Shown here one piece after another: positions 7,930 to 16,243 of a DNA stretch of 57,355 nt (positions are counted from its first letter, which is position 1; every line of letters begins with the position of its first letter). The stretch is from Phycisphaerae bacterium (GTDB taxonomy: Bacteria; Planctomycetota; Phycisphaerae; UBA1845). The position numbers were made by a program, and so were the translations under genes. A model generated the notes under the pieces. The model saw only the letters and a list, made by a program, of their open reading frames with translations. It was not told where the DNA came from and did not search any database. Location of the stretch: the NCBI GenBank assembly GCA_029260165.1, contig JAJDDT010000027.1, positions 1-57,355 on the forward strand, written 5' to 3'.

Positions 7930-10059
7930 ATGACCCTCGCGGTTTTTCCGAGAAGAATGTGCGCCGTATGCTTCCTCGCAGCGACCTTGTCGCCCTTGGT
8001 TTCCTTGCGCGCCCAGATCGCCCCGTCCGTGTCAGTCCCGGTTCCCGTCAACGTCAACGCAGGCTCGGATTCCGGGATCGACGAGCAGCCCGATGTCGCC
8101 ACCGACGGGAATGGTACCTGGATCGCTGTTTGGTCCTCCACCGAGGATATCGGCGGATCGCTTGGGGCAGATCGTGATGTGCTTGTCTCGCGATCGACCG
8201 ACAACGGCGTTACCTGGAGCATCCCTATTCCGGTGAACTCCGATGCAGTTGGTGATCCGGGTGAAGACTTCTGGGTATCCATCGTCACCGACCGAACCGA
8301 CCATTGGCTTGTCGCCTGGGTTTCCAACAATGATCTGAACGATTTCGACATCCGATATGCCAAGAGTACGGACAATGGTGTTTCCTGGTCCACATTGGCG
8401 GTCCTCAACAGCAACGGTGGTGCGGACAATGGTGATGACACCGCGCCAAACATCGTTTTGTCGGAAAACGGGATTCTGATGGCCGTCTGGCAGTCGACCG
8501 AAAACCTGGGTGGGACGGCCGGTACAGACAACGACATTCTATACGCGACAAGTTCGGACTTCGGAGCGACCTGGTCCACACCGGCCACGCTGAACTCGAA
8601 CGCCACGACGGATACGGGGGCGGATACGAATCCCCACATCAGCACGGACAACAGTGGAAAATGGGTGGCGGTCTGGCAGTCGACTGAGAACCTGGGTGGG
8701 ACCATTGGGGTGGATGACGACATTCTAACTTCGATCAGCACGAACGATGGTGGACAATGGTCCGCACCAACGGTTGTGAATACCAACGCCACGACCGACA
8801 CAGCCAACGACGAGATTCCATCCATTGCCACCGATGCGAACGGTGCCTGGTCCGTCGCGTGGCAATCTGCTGAGAATCTTGGTGGTACGATTGGTACGGA
8901 CCGCGACATTCTCTTTGCCAGGTCCACCGACGACGCGGCAACGTGGTCGACGGTCGTGCCCCTGAATGGGAATGCCACCACCGATATCGGCGAGGATTTT
9001 TTCGTTCAGCTCGCGCAGGTTTCCACGACAGACTACTTCGCGATCTGGTACTCCTCAGACGCGCTTAGTGGAACCATTGGTGTTGACCTCGACTATTTGA
9101 TGTCACAGAGCAGTGACAGCGGAGCGTCATGGACATCCCCGCTGGCATTCAACAGCAATGCAACAACTGATACCGGAAATGATAGCTTGCAACGGCTTAC
9201 GTCGGACGGCTTTGACAATTGGATGGTTGCGTGGATGACGACGGATGTGTTCGGTGGAACGATCGGTATCGATTCCGATATTGTGGTCGCCACTTTTCCG
9301 CTTCCCGATTGCAATGGGAACGGTGTCGGTGATCGACGTGATGTTCGAGCGGGCACGAGCGTTGATTGCAACGGCAACAGTGTTCCAGATGAATGCGAGG
9401 GGGGGTGTCCGAATGCACCGGTTTTCGGAACTCCGCTATGCGCGGTGCTCGATACGGACGACGACGGTGTGAATGATTGCGACGACCGCTGCGCGAACAC
9501 ACCGGGTTGGGGGTTGGCAGATGCTCGCGGTTGCTCGTGCAGTCAATTGGATGACGATGATGATGGTGTGGATAACTGCGGCGATCAGTGTCCCGATATT
9601 CAAGACATTGACAGCGATGGAGACAGCGTCGCAGATTGCGTTGATCAGTGCCCGAACGACAGCAACAAATCCGTCTCAGGTGTATGCGGTTGTGGCGTGA
9701 CAGACTCCGATATGGACGCCGATGGGACACCCGATTGCGTGGACGCCTGTCCCAACAATCCCGACCGGAGCGATCCTGGCAACTGCGACGAAGCATCCGA
9801 CGATGAGACCGAGGCTGCGACTGATGATCGGACCGAAACGCCCACTGACGACGGTTCCATTCCATCACCCGATGAACCATCGACGCCGGTGGGGCCAGTG
9901 ACGGATCCGACAACCGACAATCCGGACGATTCCGACGATCAAGGTCCAACGGTCCCGATCGGCGCGTTCTGCGGTTCGGGAACCCTGGCATTTCTTGTGC
10001 TTTCGTTCAGTGGTCTCGGGCTGTTTTCGTCGAATCGATCGCGATCGACCTGCCTTTGA
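7930..10059 (+). CDS. Exported six-Asp-box (BNR/sialidase-like) propeller with TSP3 repeats and Cys-type C-terminal sorting tail
   Basis: A protein of about 709 residues. The N-terminal signal peptide ends near LSPLVSLRAQ. The start is uncertain: ATG 7930 is used, with TTG 7915 and ATG 7957 as alternatives in frame. Residues ~30-460 form roughly 62-residue repeats, each with AVWQSTENLGGTxGxDxDIL and an Asp box S-x-D-x-G-x-x-W or close variant. Six Asp boxes (TDNGVTW, TDNGVSW, SDFGATW, TNDGGQW, TDDAATW, SDSGASW) suggest a six-bladed sialidase-fold propeller. Sialidase catalytic Arg/Tyr/Glu were not identified, so enzyme activity is not claimed. DCNGNG and TSP3 Ca-binding repeats follow, then a Ser/Thr/Asp/Pro linker. 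The end is FCGSG, a hydrophobic helix and RSRS, a tripartite sorting-like tail. Confidence 0.85.
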   Translation: MTLAVFPRRMCAVCFLAATLSPLVSLRAQIAPSVSVPVPVNVNAGSDSGIDEQPDVATDGNGTWIAVWSSTEDIGGSLGADRDVLVSRSTDNGVTWSIPIPVNSDAVGDPGEDFWVSIVTDRTDHWLVAWVSNNDLNDFDIRYAKSTDNGVSWSTLAVLNSNGGADNGDDTAPNIVLSENGILMAVWQSTENLGGTAGTDNDILYATSSDFGATWSTPATLNSNATTDTGADTNPHISTDNSGKWVAVWQSTENLGGTIGVDDDILTSISTNDGGQWSAPTVVNTNATTDTANDEIPSIATDANGAWSVAWQSAENLGGTIGTDRDILFARSTDDAATWSTVVPLNGNATTDIGEDFFVQLAQVSTTDYFAIWYSSDALSGTIGVDLDYLMSQSSDSGASWTSPLAFNSNATTDTGNDSLQRLTSDGFDNWMVAWMTTDVFGGTIGIDSDIVVATFPLPDCNGNGVGDRRDVRAGTSVDCNGNSVPDECEGGCPNAPVFGTPLCAVLDTDDDGVNDCDDRCANTPGWGLADARGCSCSQLDDDDDGVDNCGDQCPDIQDIDSDGDSVADCVDQCPNDSNKSVSGVCGCGVTDSDMDADGTPDCVDACPNNPDRSDPGNCDEASDDETEAATDDRTETPTDDGSIPSPDEPSTPVGPVTDPTTDNPDDSDDQGPTVPIGAFCGSGTLAFLVLSFSGLGLFSSNRSRSTCL

Positions 10060-10129
10060 GCAGCTTCTTCAAGTCCGCCAACGACAACACTAACAAAAAC
10101 GCCAATTCAGGAATATCGAGAGGCAGACG

Positions 10130-10372
10130 CTAGCGAATTACGGTGAGCGAGGAGTGATTCGGCGTCGTGTCTGTCGCGGCGTACCCGAGAAATGATTGAA
10201 GTGAACGGCTGTCGCTGCACCGCCACGCGATCGCCCGCCAAACCTCTCGCAGTTGCACCTCGATCACCGCAATATCCTCCAGCGGCTCGCGAGCCGCCCA
10301 CGCTCTGGCCAACTTCTCCCGCAATACCAGGCGGTGTTCCTCAAGCTTCTCTATAGATTGATCATTCGTCAT
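10130..10372 (-). CDS. Small hypothetical helical protein
   Basis: An 80-residue protein I do not recognise. The start is supported by GGGGAG 7 nt before the ATG, better than the longer in-frame alternative at 10633, whose N-terminus is Arg/Pro/Cys-rich and non-protein-like. Residues 5-50 are charged and probably form two amphipathic helices (EKLEEHRLVLREKLARAWAA, then EDIAVIEVQLREVWRAIAW). The tail is polar. No membrane segment or Cys pair is present. It diverges from marR across 259 bp, so the MarR regulator might control it, but no operator is proven. Confidence 0.55.
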   Translation of the reverse strand: MTNDQSIEKLEEHRLVLREKLARAWAAREPLEDIAVIEVQLREVWRAIAWRCSDSRSLQSFLGYAATDTTPNHSSLTVIR

Positions 10373-10597
10373 GTTGTCGCTCCCCAAATCTCCCCTTCGT
10401 ACATCGATCCCGGCGACGGTGTCTGCAACACGGGGGATTGCTGTTTCCATCATAGGCGTCTTCTGCCGTGCCGGCAGGCGATTGATTTGACCCGATCCGC
10501 ATCCCGCGCCAAACCGTCTGCATCGGCGGGGCGGGCAGGGCGACTTGAGCGATTGACAAATGCGGAAAAATGGTCGGGTGCGACAAATACATCGGGG

Positions 10598-10625
10598 TTG
10601 ACGATGGAATTTTGAATCCCACAAT
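10598..10625 (+). promoter_or_regulatory. Candidate promoter of marR, implying a leaderless transcript
   Basis: TTGACG (10598-10603), a 16-nt spacer, then CACAAT (10620-10625) resembles a sigma-70 promoter. The -10 element lies only 6 nt before the marR ATG, so transcription would begin at or next to the start codon. No Shine-Dalgarno sequence precedes that ATG, which fits a leaderless mRNA. The -10 match is only 4 of 6. Confidence 0.4.
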
Positions 10626-10631
10626 TGGTGC

Positions 10632-11072
10632 ATGAAAGCCGAATCGGCATCGAGGGAATTTGCAGCGCTGTTTCCCGAGGTGTACCGCCGATTTCATCGG
10701 CGGGTGACGCAGGCGGAGTATCGGATGACGGCTGAGTCCGTGGCGGTTGTGCAGCATCTGGCTGACAGCGGGCCATTGACTGTCGGCGAGGCTGCGCGAC
10801 ACATGAACCGTTCTCAGGCGGCGATGAGTGAGCTGATCGCACGTTTGGAGCGTCGCGGCGTGCTTGCGCGCATGCAGGACAAACGTGATCGCCGCCGTGC
10901 ACTAATTTGGCTGACCGATGATGGGCGTGCAGCCCTCGAACAAGCGCGAAGCGTTCTCTCAACCGAGTTGCTGGAAAGGGCGATTCGCGGAATGAAACCG
11001 GACGAACGACAGAAACTGATTATCGGCATGCGGACCCTGGTCGAAAAGGCTGCTGCCGTTGGAGACAAATGA
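10632..11072 (+). CDS. MarR-family transcriptional regulator
   Basis: This 146-residue protein has the length and winged-helix layout of MarR regulators, which are dimeric DNA-binding proteins often responding to small aromatic ligands or oxidants. The recognition region is LTVGEAARHMNRSQAAMSELIARLERRG. It is followed by the wing, with the typical D-x-R-D-R-R motif (KRDRRRALIWLTDDGRAAL), and a C-terminal dimerisation helix. The stop overlaps the next start as ATGA, so a zinc-ribbon protein is translationally coupled to it. The divergent small gene at 10130-10372 is a possible target. The inducer is unknown. Confidence 0.9.
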   Translation: MKAESASREFAALFPEVYRRFHRRVTQAEYRMTAESVAVVQHLADSGPLTVGEAARHMNRSQAAMSELIARLERRGVLARMQDKRDRRRALIWLTDDGRAALEQARSVLSTELLERAIRGMKPDERQKLIIGMRTLVEKAAAVGDK

Positions 11073-11320
11073 AAATGACAGAATCACACAAGTGCGGAAG
11101 TTGCGGAATGCCGATCGAGGACGGCACCTATTGCCACCATTGCGTGGACGAAAAAGGCGATTTGCAGGCGTTTGAGGAGCGGTTCGATCGCATGGTACAA
11201 TGGATGCAATGTGAACAGCCCAACTCATCGCGCGAGGAAGCGGAGAAAATGACCCTCGTATACATGGGCAAAATGCCCGCATGGAAGGACCACCCGAAAG
11301 TGCGCGCCGCACAGGGCTGA
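11069..11320 (+). CDS. Small zinc-ribbon protein
   Basis: An 83-residue protein whose N-terminus carries CGSCGMPI and YCHHC, a Cys4 zinc-ribbon of the putative zinc-ribbon family (PF12674-like). The remainder is helical and acidic, with FEERFDRMVQWM and SSREEAEKMTLVYMGKMPAW. Such proteins are poorly characterised; a role in nucleic acid or protein binding is inferred. Its ATG overlaps the marR stop by 4 nt (ATGA), which couples their translation. The strong hairpin at 11363-11392 ends the transcript. Confidence 0.85.
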   Translation: MKMTESHKCGSCGMPIEDGTYCHHCVDEKGDLQAFEERFDRMVQWMQCEQPNSSREEAEKMTLVYMGKMPAWKDHPKVRAAQG

Positions 11321-11362
11321 TCGCAAGGACCATCGGGTTTGTGGTCACGAATACGAACACCC

Positions 11363-11392
11363 AAAAAAGGGGGGCTTTTGCCCCCCTTTTTT
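11363..11392. terminator. Bidirectional rho-independent terminator
   Basis: A perfect 13-bp inverted repeat (A6 G6 C, loop TTTT, G C6 T6) has a T tract on both strands. It lies between the converging zinc-ribbon gene (+) and response regulator (-), so it should stop transcription both ways. Confidence 0.92.
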
Positions 11393-11426
11393 GCCTCCTG
11401 TTGCAATCAGATTCCCGCGTCAGCGC

Positions 11427-12107
11427 CTACGGTACAAACTTGTATCCTATAGTGTGCACCGTGATGATGTGCTGCGGATTCTTCGGGTCAGGCTCCAGTT
11501 TCCGTCGCAAAGACACGATGTGGTTGTCCACCGTGCGGTTGGTCGGATACGCATCCAGACCCCATATCTTGTCTAGCAAGTCGTTTCGCGGCACCGGCTC
11601 CTCAGCCTTTTCGATCAGCATCTTGAGCATCTCGATCTCAAAGTATCCGAGACTAAACGTCTCTTCCCCGCGCTCAACCCTGCCCTTGACCAGATCCACG
11701 GTCGCCTCACCGACCTTGAGAATTTTTGACGCCGTCGGCGTCGCCCCTGCATGACGCAACGAAACCTTCACCCTCGCCATGAGCTCCTTCACGCCGAATG
11801 GCTTGGTGATGTAGTCGTCAGCCCCAAGCTCGAGTCCGCGGACAACGTCCGATTCCTGCGATCTCGCGGTGAGCATGATAATCGGCACCGTAAAGCCAGC
11901 CTCACGCAGTTGGCGACAGACCTCAAGCCCGTCGATTTTCGGCATCATGATATCGAGGAGGATGAGATCGGGGCGGTCGGATCGCGCCTTTTCCATCGCA
12001 ACCTCGCCGTCGGCGGCTTCGATCACCTCGTATCCTTCATACCTCAGGTTGTCGCGTAACCCCAACGCCATATCCGGTTCGTCTTCCGCGACGAGAATCC
12101 GTGCCAT
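11427..12107 (-). CDS. OmpR/PhoB-family response regulator
   Basis: This 226-residue cytoplasmic protein is a receiver plus winged-helix DNA-binding domain. The receiver (1-~118) has the acidic pair in VAEDEPD, the phosphoacceptor Asp in LILLDIMMP, the Thr/Ser in MLTAR, and the Lys in ITKPF. The effector (~130-226) has the OmpR-type LLDKIWGLDAYPTNRTVDNH recognition region and ends in the IITVHTIGYKFVP wing. It is 11 nt downstream of the histidine kinase gene and shares its operon, so the two should form a phosphorelay. The stimulus is not evident. The arrangement resembles PhoR/PhoB- or ResE/ResD-type systems with the kinase placed first. Confidence 0.94.
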   Translation of the reverse strand: MARILVAEDEPDMALGLRDNLRYEGYEVIEAADGEVAMEKARSDRPDLILLDIMMPKIDGLEVCRQLREAGFTVPIIMLTARSQESDVVRGLELGADDYITKPFGVKELMARVKVSLRHAGATPTASKILKVGEATVDLVKGRVERGEETFSLGYFEIEMLKMLIEKAEEPVPRNDLLDKIWGLDAYPTNRTVDNHIVSLRRKLEPDPKNPQHIITVHTIGYKFVP

Positions 12108-12118
12108 GTGTGGTCCTT

Positions 12119-13660
12119 TCAGATTGTGTATTCGTTTGACGTCTCTTCGCTCTCCAAATCCCGCTGCGGTAAGAATACGCGAAAAGTGCTGCCCTTGACC
12201 AGTCTCGATTCGACATCGATGCTCCCGCCATGGGCATCCACGATGTGTCTGACCAACGCAAGTCCCAGTCCCGTACCCCCGCGATCGCGAACGCGCTCGT
12301 CGTCAGCACGAAAAAAACCGTCAAACAATTTCGCCCGATCTTCAGGCTTGATGCCGATTCCGCTGTCCAGTACCGAAATCAGGACACCGTTCCTGTCCCG
12401 GCGGGTTTCGGTCGCAACCTCAATGCGAACACATTTCTCCTCGCGACTGTATTTGATGGCGTTGCTGAGAAGGTTCACGACGATCTGGGCGATACCGTGA
12501 CTGTCCGCCTGGATTTCCACAATGTCCGGATCGATGTCGAGTTCATGCTCGAATCCCTGTCGATCGAGATCGTGTCGATAGTCGTGGTATATCTTCGAGA
12601 CGATCTCGCCGACGTTGACCGAATGAAACGAATACTGTTTCTTCCCCGCTTCAATACGCGAAAAGTCCAGAATATTCTGGATCAGGTGCGTCAGACGCTG
12701 ACTCTCTCGAGCGATGATCTCGTAGTATTCGTCCCGTTTTTCCTCACTCGTAACCCGGCCTTCCCTCAGCGTCTCAACGAACATGCGAATGAGCGCGAGC
12801 GGGGTTCTCAGCTCGTGCGAGACTCCCGCCACGAAGGAGCTTTTCATCTGGGAAAGTGCAACCTCGCGATCCACAAGCCGGAGAAACTTGCGAACGAGAA
12901 CCAGCAGCGTCACCAGGAAAACCGCACCGCCACCGATGTAGAACATGATCTGGAAAATAACCGCCCGCTGCCGCGAATGAATAAACTGCGGCGAGGGAAC
13001 GATCACCAAAGGCGCAAACTCGTCGCCGACAGGTTCAAACCACGGCGCATCCGTCGCCTTCATTCGCGTAGTGACAGCCAATTTGTCGGATCTCGAAAGT
13101 ATCGGTTCAATGAGTGATTGTTCGAGAACACCCGGGTCAATACGACCGACGGCCAATATCGGTCTGCCAGTCTGGGTTTGAGAAGCCAGAAACGTGAGCA
13201 ACCTGGGGCCTTCGCTGCTTTCGACCAGGAGACGCTCCGGTGTCCATTCGAGTCCCGGCGGGGTGGCAAAGGACAGTGAGTCCAGTTCCGAGTGAATCAG
13301 ATGAACCATGAAAGCATCCGCTTCACGCGTCGGGATCATGCGACCGCCCGTCAGGATGCACAAATCAGTCAACCAGTCGGGGGTTGTGAATTGGACAACC
13401 ACGCCCCGACGCGCGTTTTGGCGGTAACTGCTGATCAATTCAGTCAGCGTATGTTGTGATTCATCGCTGACCCGACCAAGAATTCTGACGCGATATCGGG
13501 CGGCTTCGTTGTGCGCGTCGGCGATGAGAAGTCGGCCCAGTTGGCGCGTCTGCCTGATCGCGAAAAACAGCCCGAGTGCGACGAAACCAAAAGCAAGCGT
13601 GACAATCAGCGCCCAGACGGTGGTGGACTTCCGATCGAATTTAATCAACGCGTCGGACAT
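12119..13660 (-). CDS. Membrane sensor histidine kinase
   Basis: A 513-residue kinase. The first membrane helix (~13-36) and the second (~220-246, IFQIMFYIGGGAVFLVTLLV) flank a ~185-residue periplasmic sensor region without a recognised domain. The dimerisation/phosphoacceptor box is FVAGVSHELRTPLALIRMF, with its catalytic His. The ATPase domain has the N box (NLLSNAIKYS), G1 (DSGIGI), F box (LFDGFFRADD) and G2 (GGTGLGLALVRHI). All catalytic motifs look intact. It precedes the response regulator by 11 nt. A perfect 8-bp dyad lies 10-35 nt before its start codon and may be a site for autoregulation. Confidence 0.94.
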   Translation of the reverse strand: MSDALIKFDRKSTTVWALIVTLAFGFVALGLFFAIRQTRQLGRLLIADAHNEAARYRVRILGRVSDESQHTLTELISSYRQNARRGVVVQFTTPDWLTDLCILTGGRMIPTREADAFMVHLIHSELDSLSFATPPGLEWTPERLLVESSEGPRLLTFLASQTQTGRPILAVGRIDPGVLEQSLIEPILSRSDKLAVTTRMKATDAPWFEPVGDEFAPLVIVPSPQFIHSRQRAVIFQIMFYIGGGAVFLVTLLVLVRKFLRLVDREVALSQMKSSFVAGVSHELRTPLALIRMFVETLREGRVTSEEKRDEYYEIIARESQRLTHLIQNILDFSRIEAGKKQYSFHSVNVGEIVSKIYHDYRHDLDRQGFEHELDIDPDIVEIQADSHGIAQIVVNLLSNAIKYSREEKCVRIEVATETRRDRNGVLISVLDSGIGIKPEDRAKLFDGFFRADDERVRDRGGTGLGLALVRHIVDAHGGSIDVESRLVKGSTFRVFLPQRDLESEETSNEYTI

Positions 13661-13669
13661 GGGGTCATG

Positions 13670-13695
13670 TTATCGTGGATCGGCGTTCACGATAA
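13670..13695. promoter_or_regulatory. Perfect inverted repeat upstream of the two-component operon
   Basis: TTATCGTG (13670-13677), a 10-nt gap, then CACGATAA (13688-13695) forms a perfect 8-bp dyad with arm centres 18 bp apart. It sits just before the kinase start in the 213-bp divergent gap shared with mrp. The spacing suits a dimeric regulator. Binding by the neighbouring response regulator is a guess, since OmpR-type sites are usually direct repeats. Confidence 0.55.
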
Positions 13696-13873
13696 TGGTC
13701 CGTTTCGACAGGCGGCGCATGGGCGGGCGACCAGTGTTCTGGAAAAACGGCGGATCACCCACTATATTCTGTTCGCGGCGTTGTACGTTCTTGTCGGACG
13801 TACGCGGAAATCTGCAAAATGCCGCAAAACGCAGATAGAGACGCATCTGATTGAAAACGAGTGGGAGACCCTG

Positions 13874-14953
13874 ATGACGTTGACAAATGATTTGGTGACA
13901 GAGCGACTGCGGACCGTCAACGATCCGGAACTGCATCGGGACATCGTGTCGCTCAACATGGTAAAGGAGGTCGTGATCGATGGTGGGGCGGTTCGGGTGC
14001 ACGTCGAACTAACGACACCCGCGTGCCCGCTGAAGGATCAGATCACGGCGGATGTCCAGAAGGCGGTGATGTCGTTGGACGGAGTCGAGAAGGTGGAAGT
14101 GGAGTTCAGCGCCAAGGTTCGCGGAAATTCCGGGGCACCAGACACGTTGCCCGGGGTCAAAAACGTCGTTGCGATCGGCGCAGGTAAGGGGGGCGTTGGA
14201 AAAAGCACTGCCGCGGTGTTGGTCGCGTTGGGATTGCGACGCAGTGGAGCCACCGTCGGGATTCTGGATGGCGACGTCTATGGCCCGTCGATTCCGACCA
14301 TGCTGGGGGTCGAAGGGCAAAAACCGACCGTACGCGGTGAAAAAATGGTGCCCGTCGAAGCGGCAGGGATCAAGGTGATGAGCATCGGGTTCATGGTGAG
14401 TCGGGATCAGCCATTGATCTGGCGCGGACCGATGGCCCATGGCGTGGTCAAACAATTCCTGGAGCAGGTGGATTGGGGCGAACTCGATTATCTGATTGTG
14501 GATTTGCCGCCGGGGACGGGTGATGTACCGCTGACCTTGGCGCAGTCGATACCAGGTATGACCGGCGCGATTGTCATTTGTACCCCGCAGGACGTGGCGC
14601 TGATCGACGCGCGCCGGGCAGTGATGATGTACCAACAACTGAACGTGCCGATCCTGGGGATCATCGAAAACATGAGCTACTACATCTGTCCGAGCTGTGG
14701 TCATCGCGACGAGATTTTTGACCACGGCGGAGCCAAACGGGCAGCCGGGGAAATGGAATTGCCATTCCTGGGGGCGATTCCGCTGAATGCGCGGATCAGG
14801 CAGTTTGCGGATTCCGGGGTCCCCGAAAAAACGTTTACCGACGCAGATGCGCGCGTCATAGAAGCGGTCGAGGCAGTCGCGTCGGCGGCCGCAGGGCAAA
14901 TCAGTGTTCAAAACATGAAACAGGTCGAACGACCAACGCTGTCGATCGAATGA
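13874..14953 (+). CDS. mrp: Mrp/ApbC-type iron-sulfur cluster carrier ATPase
   Basis: A 359-residue P-loop protein that carries and transfers Fe-S clusters to apo-proteins. The ATG at 13874 has GGGAG 7 nt upstream and begins directly at the N-terminal MIP18/DUF59 domain (~1-85, TNDLVTERLRTVNDPELHRD). The longer open frame upstream is not protein-like. The deviant Walker A GAGKGGVGKST, the LDGDVYGPS segment and the DLPPGTGD Walker B-like segment are intact. The cluster-binding CPSC lies at YYICPSCGHRDEIF. It starts a forward run with the DinB-like gene, moaD-moaE and nth. Nth needs a 4Fe-4S cluster, so the grouping is sensible, though co-transcription is inferred. Confidence 0.93.
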   Translation: MTLTNDLVTERLRTVNDPELHRDIVSLNMVKEVVIDGGAVRVHVELTTPACPLKDQITADVQKAVMSLDGVEKVEVEFSAKVRGNSGAPDTLPGVKNVVAIGAGKGGVGKSTAAVLVALGLRRSGATVGILDGDVYGPSIPTMLGVEGQKPTVRGEKMVPVEAAGIKVMSIGFMVSRDQPLIWRGPMAHGVVKQFLEQVDWGELDYLIVDLPPGTGDVPLTLAQSIPGMTGAIVICTPQDVALIDARRAVMMYQQLNVPILGIIENMSYYICPSCGHRDEIFDHGGAKRAAGEMELPFLGAIPLNARIRQFADSGVPEKTFTDADARVIEAVEAVASAAAGQISVQNMKQVERPTLSIE

Positions 14954-15007
14954 TCCAGGACAACGAGCCAACCGGAATTGAATGACCCAACGTGGGAGGA
15001 GTCCAAA

Positions 15008-15511
15008 ATGAGCAATCGAGCAGCCTTGCTGGCGGACCAGATGGAGGGAAGTCGGGACTGGACGTTGCGACTCCTGTCCGACGTCGACGGGGAAGACTGG
15101 TTGTATCAACCATTAACTGCCGGCCACCACATTCTGTGGATTTGTGGCCATCTCGCGGTCGCGGAGCATTTGCTTGTGATCACGCGTTGTTTGGGGGGCG
15201 GCCCGCCGGATGAGTCATTTGCGGACCATTTTCCGATTGGACAGCCCGTCAAAAACGCCGGTGAGCACGATTGGCCAACGACGGAAGCGGTTCTGGAAAA
15301 AATGGACGCGACGCACGCGGAGGTGATCCAGGCCATTCGAGGGATGAATTCCGAATTGCTCGAAAAGCCCGCCTACGGACTGAATGGGGCGGAGCATCCG
15401 CATTACAAAACCGTGGCTGGGGCGGTGGCGCATTGTTCGCGCCATGAGGCGTTCCACGCGGGGCAAATCGCGATGCTGCGGCGATTGCGTGGCAAGTCAT
15501 TTTTGAGATAA
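15008..15511 (+). CDS. DinB/YfiT-like four-helix metalloprotein
   Basis: A 167-residue protein. GGAGGAG lies 6-7 nt before the chosen ATG, so this start is preferred to the in-frame ATG 30 nt upstream. The pattern matches the DinB superfamily: an N-terminal helix, then HILWICGHLAVAEHLLV with a metal-binding His, and RHEAFHAGQIAMLRR near the C-terminus with two more. These three His typically hold a divalent metal in a four-helix bundle. Members act as thiol transferases or hydrolases, or have unknown roles; the substrate here is unknown. It lies 54 bp after mrp and 30 bp before moaD-moaE. Confidence 0.88.
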   Translation: MSNRAALLADQMEGSRDWTLRLLSDVDGEDWLYQPLTAGHHILWICGHLAVAEHLLVITRCLGGGPPDESFADHFPIGQPVKNAGEHDWPTTEAVLEKMDATHAEVIQAIRGMNSELLEKPAYGLNGAEHPHYKTVAGAVAHCSRHEAFHAGQIAMLRRLRGKSFLR

Positions 15512-15541
15512 CGGATGGTCGGCCTTCGGGGTAAGTGAGGC

Positions 15542-16240
15542 ATGAAGATTCAGTTGGTTTATTTGGGGCCTGCACGCGATTGGGCGGGGTTGGATTCGGA
15601 GACCGTCGAGGTCGTGGACGGGGCGACGTTGGGCGAGGTTGTGGCAGGATTGTGGGAGCGATTGGATGAGCTGGGGCGACGGCGGGAGGTTCTTCGTTTT
15701 GCGGTAAATCAGTCGTTTTCGGAAACGGAGACGGTGTTATCGGACGGTGATGAGATAGCCATCGTACCACCGGTTTCCGGAGGAACGGAAGAATCGTGCG
15801 ATTGGGTGGAAATTGTGAACGGTCCGATCGATCGCGATGCAGTGCGGCTGTTCATGGACAAATGTGACGGGACGGGGGCGGTGGTGGTTTTTGAGGGCGT
15901 CACGCGGTTCGAGCGGGATGAGAAGTTGGGCGGACTGGTGCGATTGGAATATGAGGCCTATGGGGAAATGGCCGTCAGTGAGATGCGGCGATTGGTGGGT
16001 GAGACGCGGCGACGTTGGCCTGTGCTGCGGGCGGCGATGGTGCACCGCGTGGGGGCGGTGGAAATCGGTGAGGCGAGCGTGGTGATGGCTGTGGCGTGTG
16101 GGCATCGAGCCGAAGCGTTCGAGGCCTGCAGGTGGTTGATTGATACGTTGAAAAAGGACGTGCCCATCTGGAAAAAGGAAATATGGGAGTCGGGCGAGAA
16201 TCGATGGGTGGATCCGACAGCCTGCGAGAAAGGGCGATAG
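15542..16240 (+). CDS. Fused molybdopterin synthase, MoaD-MoaE
   Basis: This single 232-residue chain combines both subunits of molybdopterin synthase, which converts precursor Z (cPMP) into molybdopterin using a thiocarboxylated MoaD C-terminus. Residues 1-80 are a ubiquitin-fold MoaD (IQLVYLGPARDWAG to IVPPVSGG). Residues ~86-232 are MoaE, with VVVFEGVTR, YEAYGEMA, HRVGAVEIGEASV and the lysine-rich active-site stretch KKDVPIWKKE. The MoaD Gly-Gly tail lies inside the chain, immediately before TEESCDW. In Mycobacterium tuberculosis MoaX the same fusion is cut after the Gly-Gly, so processing is expected here too. nth begins 3 nt after its stop, suggesting one transcript. The moeA partner lies at 46344-47564. 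Confidence 0.93.
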   Translation: MKIQLVYLGPARDWAGLDSETVEVVDGATLGEVVAGLWERLDELGRRREVLRFAVNQSFSETETVLSDGDEIAIVPPVSGGTEESCDWVEIVNGPIDRDAVRLFMDKCDGTGAVVVFEGVTRFERDEKLGGLVRLEYEAYGEMAVSEMRRLVGETRRRWPVLRAAMVHRVGAVEIGEASVVMAVACGHRAEAFEACRWLIDTLKKDVPIWKKEIWESGENRWVDPTACEKGR

Positions 16241-16243
16241 GAG

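Noticed and set aside
7779-8981. A 400-codon open frame opposite the BNR propeller gene
   Set aside because: It is antisense to clear Asp-box repeats and has a Ser/Val/Pro-rich, low-complexity translation. It mirrors the repeat periodicity of the real gene.
13511-13873. N-terminal extension of mrp by 121 residues
   Set aside because: It would overlap the kinase start and the dyad. Its translation is Arg/Asp-rich, and GGGAG selects the ATG at 13874.
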